11,166 nucleotides of DNA. It comes from Clostridiales bacterium UBA1758. Its GTDB lineage: Bacteria > Bacillota > Clostridia > Oscillospirales > UBA1758. The stretch spans positions 1-11,166 of the forward strand of contig DCHG01000027.1 of assembly GCA_002315595.1 (NCBI GenBank). The letters are read 5' to 3'. The first letter of the stretch is position 1; every line of letters starts with the position of its first letter. This document shows, piece by piece, positions 7,185 through 11,166 of the stretch. The notes beneath the pieces are model-generated. The model saw only the letters and a program-made list of their open reading frames with translations, had not been told where the DNA came from and did no database searches. The position numbers and the translations under genes were made by a program.

Positions 7185-8339
7185 ATGAATCGTAAAATCA
7201 AGGTCATGACCGTTTTCGGCACCCGCCCGGAGGCGATTAAAATGGCTCCGCTTGCTTTGGAACTTTCCCGTCGTGAGGAATTTGAACACATCTGTTGCGT
7301 GACCGCACAACACCGTGAAATGCTTGACAGTGTGCTTGCACTGTTTTCGATCAAGCCCGATCACGACTTAAACATCATGGCTCCGCGTCAGACGCTTTCA
7401 AGCATCACCGAAAAGGTGCTTGCGGGGCTTGACGGCGTGTTGGAGCAGGAAAAGCCCGACATCGTTTTGGTACACGGCGACACCTCGACGACCTTTGCCG
7501 GCGCACTCGCCGCATTCTATCACAAGGTCACCGTCGGTCATGTCGAAGCCGGGCTTCGCACCTATGACAAATATTCGCCGTTCCCGGAGGAAATGAACCG
7601 CAATCTCGTGTCAAAGATCGCCGACCTCCACTTCTGCCCGACCGTTCAGAACAAGGCGAACCTTGCCGCAGAAGCGATCGCGGGCGAAGCATTTATCACG
7701 GGCAACACCGCAATCGACGCGGTACATTTGACCGTCAAGGACGAGTATAAGTTCAAGAGTGCCGAACTGAAAGGACTGCTCGACGACGGAAAGCGCATCA
7801 TTTTGATGACCGCGCACCGTCGTGAAAACTACGGCGAGCCGCTTCGCAATATTTGTTCCGCCGCCGCCGAGATTGCGTCAAAATTCCCCGATACACGTAT
7901 TATTTATCCCGTGCATCTCAGCCCGGTCGTCCGTGAGACCGCAAAAGAGATCCTGGGCAACATCCCGAATGTCAGCCTGATCGAGCCGTTGGATTTCGAC
8001 GACAACATCAACCTCATGGCGCGTTGCACCCTTGTCATGACGGATTCCGGCGGATTGCAGGAGGAGGCTCCGTCCCTCGGTAAGCCCGTCCTTGTTTTGC
8101 GGCATGAAACCGAACGCCCCGAAGCCGTTGAGGCGGGTACCGTCAAACTGGCGGGCGTTGACCGCGACACCATCGTCGGACTTGCAAGCGAACTACTCAG
8201 CGATGAAAACGCATATAACGCGATGGCGCACGCCGTCAATCCCTATGGCGACGGCTTTGCGTCCAGGCGTACCGCGGACGCGATCGCATGGTACTTCAAC
8301 CGTGAAGGCAACCGTCCCGATGAATTCCGCCCCCGCTGA
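7185..8339 (+). CDS. wecB: UDP-N-acetylglucosamine 2-epimerase (non-hydrolysing)
   Basis: The product has 384 residues, typical for WecB/MnaA. The enzyme interconverts UDP-GlcNAc and UDP-ManNAc in the cytoplasm and supplies ManNAc for teichoic acid linkage units, capsule or other wall glycans. Motifs seen are VFGTRPEAIKMAP (10-22), VHGDTSTTFAG (96-106), GHVEAGLRT (118-126), FPEEMNR (133-139), TAHRRENYG (209-217) and DSGGLQEEAPSLGKPVLVLR (287-306), then an ETERPEAVEAGT stretch. The expected catalytic residues appear conserved (Asp100, Glu122, Glu136, His211 by position). ATG 7185 has GAGGA at 7172-7176. No other polysaccharide gene is nearby, so it looks like a housekeeping copy. It is followed after 43 nt by a membrane-anchored protein. 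The gene could equally be called mnaA. Confidence 0.93.
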   Translation: MNRKIKVMTVFGTRPEAIKMAPLALELSRREEFEHICCVTAQHREMLDSVLALFSIKPDHDLNIMAPRQTLSSITEKVLAGLDGVLEQEKPDIVLVHGDTSTTFAGALAAFYHKVTVGHVEAGLRTYDKYSPFPEEMNRNLVSKIADLHFCPTVQNKANLAAEAIAGEAFITGNTAIDAVHLTVKDEYKFKSAELKGLLDDGKRIILMTAHRRENYGEPLRNICSAAAEIASKFPDTRIIYPVHLSPVVRETAKEILGNIPNVSLIEPLDFDDNINLMARCTLVMTDSGGLQEEAPSLGKPVLVLRHETERPEAVEAGTVKLAGVDRDTIVGLASELLSDENAYNAMAHAVNPYGDGFASRRTADAIAWYFNREGNRPDEFRPR

Positions 8340-8382
8340 ACGTATTTATTGATTTTTTGATTTTTGAGAGGAGTGCCGTGAT

Positions 8383-9177
8383 ATGAAAAAATGGAGATTT
8401 CGTCTGGTCGTTGCGGCACTTACGGCGATTTTAGTCGTTTTCGTCATTTTGATCATAAACAAAAAATCCGACCGGATGGTTGAAAACCTCATCACCCTGC
8501 CCGAAACGGAACTTGTCGATATCGACCCCGGCTCCACGGGTGCCATCATCGGACACGGCGACGAACATCAATCCGCCGTCACCGTGACGGCTGACAATGT
8601 TTGCCAAATGATTGCGGCACTCGACCGACCGGAAAACTTTTCACTGAAAATGACCACCGAACTTTTCTACGGTGATGAAAGTTCCGCGTCCTATCACGTG
8701 CTTTATCATTCGGGCACACTTTCGCTTGTGGAAACCGGGCAGAGCGAAACCGTTTTCGACCGCTACGCATTGTACAGTTCGGGTACCGCATACCTTTGGA
8801 ATAAGGGCGAAAACAGTTACCGTTCCGTTCCCGTGGGGAGTTTTACATATGACGATTCCCTCTCGGTGCCGACCTATGAAACGGTCATCGCTCTGCCCGA
8901 AGACAGTATTCTTTCGGCGGAATATGTCACCGTCAACGGACTCGGTTGTATCGGCGTGACAAGCGTACCCGACGATGGTTACGAGGATCGGTTATATATT
9001 TCCACAAAATACGGTCTTTTGGTGTATTGCGAATCCTATTACGACGGCGAACTGATCTACCGTTGTAATGCGAATTCCATTTCGATCGGATCCGTTTCTT
9101 CCGAGATCTTTGTTCTGCCGGACGGAACTTCGATGCTTTCGTCTACAACCCGCTTAACAGAATCAGAAGCAGAATGA
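8383..9177 (+). CDS. Membrane-anchored extracytoplasmic protein of unknown function
   Basis: The product has 264 residues. Residues 8-25 form a hydrophobic anchor after the basic MKKWRFR, with a short linker rich in Asp, Gly and Ser, so the domain most likely faces outside. The domain starts at VTVTADNVCQMIAALDRPENF (66-86) and continues as alternating beta strands (SYHVLYHSG, FDRYALYSSGTAYLW, DRLYISTKYGLLVYCE). The order resembles LolA/DUF4367-like half-barrels in general style. I recall similar unannotated proteins with a VTPDNV.A.IA.L.RP start in Oscillospiraceae, but this is memory and untested. ATG 8383 follows GAGAGGAG at 8366-8373. It is probably co-transcribed with the epimerase. The stop lies inside the tail of a convergent small gene (35-nt overlap). 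Confidence 0.75.
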   Translation: MKKWRFRLVVAALTAILVVFVILIINKKSDRMVENLITLPETELVDIDPGSTGAIIGHGDEHQSAVTVTADNVCQMIAALDRPENFSLKMTTELFYGDESSASYHVLYHSGTLSLVETGQSETVFDRYALYSSGTAYLWNKGENSYRSVPVGSFTYDDSLSVPTYETVIALPEDSILSAEYVTVNGLGCIGVTSVPDDGYEDRLYISTKYGLLVYCESYYDGELIYRCNANSISIGSVSSEIFVLPDGTSMLSSTTRLTESEAE

Positions 9178-9364
9178 TCGGCAATTCATCCTCGTCACAG
9201 TCGACCAAAAGGATTGCCGCAACCAAAACCGAAAAAATGTCCCCGTCGAAATCGGGGATCAGTCTTTTGAACGCATCACCGAGGACGGAGCGCACTGCTC
9301 CGTCCTCTTTTTTTCCGACCTCGACATAATCATCGCTCATCGGCTTCAAATATCGGTTATACAT
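9143..9364 (-). CDS. Small membrane protein with two hydrophobic helices
   Basis: The product has 73 residues and no known function. The first 40 are charged (YVEVGKKEDG, FKRLIPDF). The C-terminus is DIFSVLVAAILLV, an acidic turn DCDEDE, then LPIILLLILLSGL, suggesting a short helical hairpin in or on the membrane. Clostridia carry many small proteins with an acidic patch followed by a leucine/isoleucine run; this looks like one of them. AAGGAG sits 8 nt before the ATG at 9364. The start overlaps the upstream gene by 8 nt (ATGTATAA), indicating coupled translation. Its coding sequence contains the terminator of the opposing operon, and its tail overlaps that operon's last gene by 35 nt. The chance that the ORF is spurious is modest because of the strong ribosome site and coupling. 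Confidence 0.65.
   Translation of the reverse strand: MYNRYLKPMSDDYVEVGKKEDGAVRSVLGDAFKRLIPDFDGDIFSVLVAAILLVDCDEDELPIILLLILLSGL
9281..9314 (+). terminator. Rho-independent terminator of the epimerase operon
   Basis: GAGGACGGAG (9281-9290) pairs perfectly with CTCCGTCCTC (9298-9307) across a 7-nt loop and is followed by seven T residues. It lies 104 nt beyond the stop of the membrane-anchored protein. It acts only on the plus strand, since the minus-strand side is not followed by a T run. It sits inside the opposing small gene. Confidence 0.93.
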
Positions 9365-9674
9365 CGGTACTCTCCTTTGTTGCGCCGAAAATGCGCAAAG
9401 CGTTCTTCGCCATTCCGCTGATACGGATGATATTCAGTGCGCGGTCGACAGTCGCACCCCGTTCGGGTGAAACATAGGCGCGCAGGGCTTTGAGCAAAAG
9501 TTCCCGTCTGTCGCCCGCGGTCTTTTCCGCAGCAGGTGCGGCGTCCGATGAAGTTTCGCCGAAAATCCCCGAAATCCCACCGCCGGAGCCGAGCAGTTTT
9601 GCCACGGCTCCGATCTTTTTCATGCTTTCGGGATCGGAAAGCATTTCGGTCAGTTGGTCTTCGATCTCCGCCAT
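9357..9674 (-). CDS. Small helical protein of unknown function (middle gene of cassette)
   Basis: The product has 105 residues and no signal peptide. The N-terminus is LTEMLSDPESMKKIGAVAKLLGSGGG (8-33, read from the frame), a glycine- and alanine-rich linker follows (33-52), then a C-terminal helical part, LLLKALRAYVSPERGATVDRA (60-79 region) and NIIRISGMAKNALRIFG (81-97). I recall a LLxALKPYLS.ER...DKAI.I type ending in unannotated clostridial proteins, but cannot verify it. The ATG at 9674 begins one base after the stop of the upstream gene, with no strong ribosome site, so it depends on coupled translation. The end overlaps the next gene by 8 nt. A soluble, possibly oligomeric protein is the inference. 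Confidence 0.72.
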   Translation of the reverse strand: MAEIEDQLTEMLSDPESMKKIGAVAKLLGSGGGISGIFGETSSDAAPAAEKTAGDRRELLLKALRAYVSPERGATVDRALNIIRISGMAKNALRIFGATKESTDV

Positions 9675-9675
9675 A

Positions 9676-9948
9676 TCATTTCAACATTGCGGCAATGCCC
9701 TCGATGAGCCGTCTGCCGTCCTCGGTCGACATCAGTGTGGTAACGAGCCGCTTCGCCGCGTCAGTGTCGCCTACGGCGGCTTGTTCTGCGGCGATTTTGA
9801 TCGCATTGCCACCCTCTCCCCCGACGCTTTTGAGAAGCCTTCTGCCTTCGTCGGAATTGACCATTGTGGAGATCTTATCGAGGTTAAACAGTAATTTCAT
9901 CCCCTGCGGTGATCCGAGCAGGAGTTTTGCAAGATTTTCGTTCGTCAT
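9676..9948 (-). CDS. Small helical protein with internal repeat (first gene of cassette)
   Basis: The product has 90 residues, is predicted largely alpha-helical, and has no signal peptide or membrane segment. It contains an internal duplication: TMVNSDEGRRLLKSVGG (28-44) and TLMSTEDGRRLIEGIAA (71-87), with GRRL shared. The N-terminal LLLGSPQGMKLLFNL (9-23) resembles the start of the same unit and of the next gene's MLSDPESMKKI. No family is recognised. The ATG at 9948 is preceded by a GGGGCG stretch, a weak ribosome site. It starts a tight three-gene set and is separated from upstream nth by a terminator. Confidence 0.72.
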   Translation of the reverse strand: MTNENLAKLLLGSPQGMKLLFNLDKISTMVNSDEGRRLLKSVGGEGGNAIKIAAEQAAVGDTDAAKRLVTTLMSTEDGRRLIEGIAAMLK

Positions 9949-9973
9949 GGGACGCCCCCTATCGTTTTGGTAT

Positions 9974-10004
9974 ATGATATGCGGCGGGACGGATGAAATT
10001 GCAA
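9974..10004 (-). promoter_or_regulatory. Weak candidate promoter for the small-gene cassette
   Basis: Read on the minus strand, TTGCAA (10004-9999) is followed after 19 nt by TATCAT (9979-9974). The spacing is longer than ideal. It is the only reasonable pair between the nth terminator and the first small gene. A sporulation sigma factor site could be present instead. Confidence 0.3.
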
Positions 10005-10037
10005 AAAAGAAAAGCCGCCTTTCAAAAAAAGGTGGCT
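10001..10037 (-). terminator. Rho-independent terminator of nth
   Basis: On the minus strand AGCCACCTTT (10037-10028) pairs with AAAGGCGGCT (10022-10013) with one A-C mismatch, followed by TTTTCTTTTTT. It lies 23 nt after the nth stop. Confidence 0.8.
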
Positions 10038-10059
10038 CATACTGTGATCGAATAAATGT

Positions 10060-10695
10060 TTACTTTTCCACACCGACGCGGTCGCAGACCTCACGCAGAC
10101 AACAGTTTTCGCAAATCGGGCCTCTTGCGCGGCAGACAGCGCGTCCGTGCATGACAAAGCGGTGGCAGGTGTCATTCGATTGCTCCGGCGGAAGAAGTTT
10201 ACGCAGTGCCGTTTCGACCTTCGCAGGCTCTTTGGTCGAACAAAGACCGAGTCTGTTTGCAATTCGGATACAGTGCGTATCCGTGACGACGGCGGGCTTT
10301 CCGTAAACATCGCCCAAAATGAGATTTGCGCTTTTTCTGCCGACGCCCGGAAGTTTCAAAAGTTCCTCCATCGTATCGGGGACGACGCCGCCATAGACCT
10401 CGACGAGCATCTTCGCCGAGGCGGAAATGTCACGCGCCTTGGTGTGATACAGTCCGCAGGGATGTACGATCGCTTCGATTTCTTCAACGGACGCACCGGC
10501 AATGCTTTCAAGCGTCGGAAATTTACGGTACAGTTCCTCGCAGACGATATTGACGCGGGCATCGGTGCATTGTGCCGCCAATCGGACGGCAAACAGAAGT
10601 TCATATGCCTTTTTTGCGTCGAGCGTACATTCGGCAAGCGGATATTCATTGCGAAGACGTGAAACGACTTCAATCGCTTTTTCCGTTTTTTTCAT
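10060..10695 (-). CDS. nth: Endonuclease III, base-excision DNA glycosylase/lyase
   Basis: The product is 211 residues, the canonical length. It removes oxidised pyrimidines from DNA and nicks the abasic site. The helix-hairpin-helix LPGVGRKSANLIL (115-127) carries catalytic Lys121, and VTDTHCIRIANRLG (137-150) carries Asp139. The C-terminal iron-sulphur cluster has the exact C-x6-C-x2-C-x5-C spacing (Cys188, 195, 198, 204). The start at 10695 is chosen because AGGTG lies just upstream and MKKTEKAIEVV matches the family's beginning. The frame is open a further 24 codons to an ATG at 10767, but that extension lies over the promoter region. It is monocistronic, with its own promoter and terminator. 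Confidence 0.96.
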   Translation of the reverse strand: MKKTEKAIEVVSRLRNEYPLAECTLDAKKAYELLFAVRLAAQCTDARVNIVCEELYRKFPTLESIAGASVEEIEAIVHPCGLYHTKARDISASAKMLVEVYGGVVPDTMEELLKLPGVGRKSANLILGDVYGKPAVVTDTHCIRIANRLGLCSTKEPAKVETALRKLLPPEQSNDTCHRFVMHGRAVCRARGPICENCCLREVCDRVGVEK

Positions 10696-10713
10696 ACTTT
10701 CACCTGAATTAAA

Positions 10714-10742
10714 TTGATATATTTCAAAAATAAATGTATAAT
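10714..10742 (+). promoter_or_regulatory. Sigma-A type promoter for rarA
   Basis: TTGATA (10714-10719) and TATAAT (10737-10742) are separated by 17 nt, close to consensus. The predicted start is near 10749, about 83 nt before the ATG. It points directly at the nth promoter on the other strand. Confidence 0.7.
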
Positions 10743-10755
10743 AAACGTTAGACCT

Positions 10756-10784
10756 ATGATAGCACATTTTTTGACACGCTTCAA
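10756..10784 (-). promoter_or_regulatory. Sigma-A type promoter for nth
   Basis: On the minus strand TTGAAG (10784-10779) and TATCAT (10761-10756) are separated by 17 nt. The predicted start is near 10749. The -35 box lies inside a small palindrome, CGCTTCAAGCG (10777-10787). Confidence 0.6.
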
Positions 10785-10831
10785 GCGGTATCGTCCGTTT
10801 TCGACGACCGCCGAATGAAAAAGGTGATTTG

Positions 10832-11166
10832 ATGTATCAACCGCTTGCGGATGAGATCCGTCCGCGAACTCTTGACGAAGTTGTCGGGCAACGCCATATT
10901 TTGGGCGAAAACGGCTTGCTTCGCCGTGTGATCGGATCCAAAAACATCCCGAATATGATCTTTTACGGACCGTCTGGTTGCGGGAAAACCACCGTCGCAA
11001 ACATCATTGCCGAGTCCACACACCGCCGTCTGTATCGGCTCAACGCCACGACTGCGGGAATTTCGGACATCAAGGATATGATCGGCGACCTTGACACCCT
11101 GCTCACACCCGAAGGAATACTTCTCTACCTCGACGAGATCCAGTATTTCAACAAAAAGCAGCAGCA
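10832..11166 (+). CDS. rarA: RarA/MgsA-type AAA+ replication-recombination ATPase (3' end outside window)
   Basis: There are 111 visible codons before the right edge. The opening MYQPLADEIRPRTLDEVVGQ (1-20) is the standard start of the RarA/MgsA/WRNIP1 family, which resembles clamp-loader ATPases and acts at stalled replication forks. Walker A is GPSGCGKTT (46-54) and Walker B is ILLYLDEIQYFNKKQQ (96-111 region). The usual form is DEIHRFNK; DEIQYFNK is a variant I associate with clostridial members. ATG 10832 has AAGGTGA at 10821-10827; a TTG three bases upstream is in frame but too close. The lid, C-terminal tetramerisation region and stop are outside the window. It is divergent from nth, with overlapping promoters. 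Confidence 0.92.
   Translation, partial: MYQPLADEIRPRTLDEVVGQRHILGENGLLRRVIGSKNIPNMIFYGPSGCGKTTVANIIAESTHRRLYRLNATTAGISDIKDMIGDLDTLLTPEGILLYLDEIQYFNKKQQ

Noticed and set aside
9240..9258. TCCCCG...CGGGGA hairpin followed by Ts on the minus strand.
   Set aside because: Only 6 bp and inside the coding sequence of the small membrane protein; too weak to call a terminator.
9945..10310. A 121-codon minus-strand frame spanning the nth terminator.
   Set aside because: It is an alternative-frame overlap of nth with no ribosome site and no family features.
10696..10767. A 24-residue N-terminal extension of endonuclease III.
   Set aside because: It covers the promoter area, has no family similarity, and the ATG at 10695 has a ribosome site and gives the canonical 211 residues.
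10771..10776. TTGACA on the plus strand as the rarA -35 box.
   Set aside because: No -10-like hexamer occurs 16-18 nt downstream; the pair at 10714-10742 is far better.
10815..10832. A five-codon leader (MKKVI) ending in TGATG at the rarA start.
   Set aside because: It contains the rarA ribosome site and has none of its own; probably chance.
1..11166. CRISPR arrays, tRNA or rRNA genes, insertion sequences, toxin-antitoxin or phage genes.
   Set aside because: No regularly spaced identical repeats, transposase motifs or RNA gene signatures were seen.

Overview
The window reads as a chromosomal segment of an endospore-forming Clostridia-type bacterium, probably a gut Oscillospiraceae/Ruminococcaceae-like organism of roughly balanced GC. 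The supporting signs are a YpeB germination protein, Gram-positive style ribosome binding sites, many Rho-independent terminators, a large secreted beta-rich surface protein and small clostridial-type proteins of unknown function. The lineage is inference from gene content; no rRNA or other marker is present.

Layout from left to right. (1) 1-3568, minus strand: one very large exported surface protein, cut by the left edge, with a signal peptide, two long diverged repeat units, a glycine-rich beta-helix stretch and InlB-B-type repeats. (2) 3569-3781: a divergent regulatory region with back-to-back promoters and a perfect 19-nt palindrome that overlaps the -35 box of the rightward promoter. (3) 3782-5667, plus: a 2-keto-3-deoxygluconate kinase and a PhnP-like metallo-beta-lactamase-fold hydrolase, 41 nt apart, closed by a strong terminator. 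(4) 5778-7103, plus: ypeB, without its usual partner sleB in view. (5) 7185-9177, plus: a non-hydrolysing UDP-GlcNAc 2-epimerase and a membrane-anchored protein of unknown function, closed by a perfect 10-bp terminator. (6) 9948-9143, minus: three tightly coupled small genes of unknown function; the last runs tail-to-tail into the plus operon, whose terminator lies inside its coding sequence. (7) 10695-10060, minus: endonuclease III with its own terminator. (8) 10832 to the right edge, plus: the start of a RarA/MgsA-type AAA+ ATPase. The nth and rarA promoters face each other and predict almost the same start point.

The genes form several independent units: sugar-acid catabolism (kinase), cell-surface sugar precursor supply (epimerase), spore germination (YpeB) and genome maintenance (nth, rarA). 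No CRISPR array, tRNA, rRNA, insertion sequence or prophage gene was seen. No stretch longer than about 215 bases lacks a gene. The least explained parts are the three-gene cassette at 9143-9948, the terminator embedded in it, and the repeat architecture of the surface protein.
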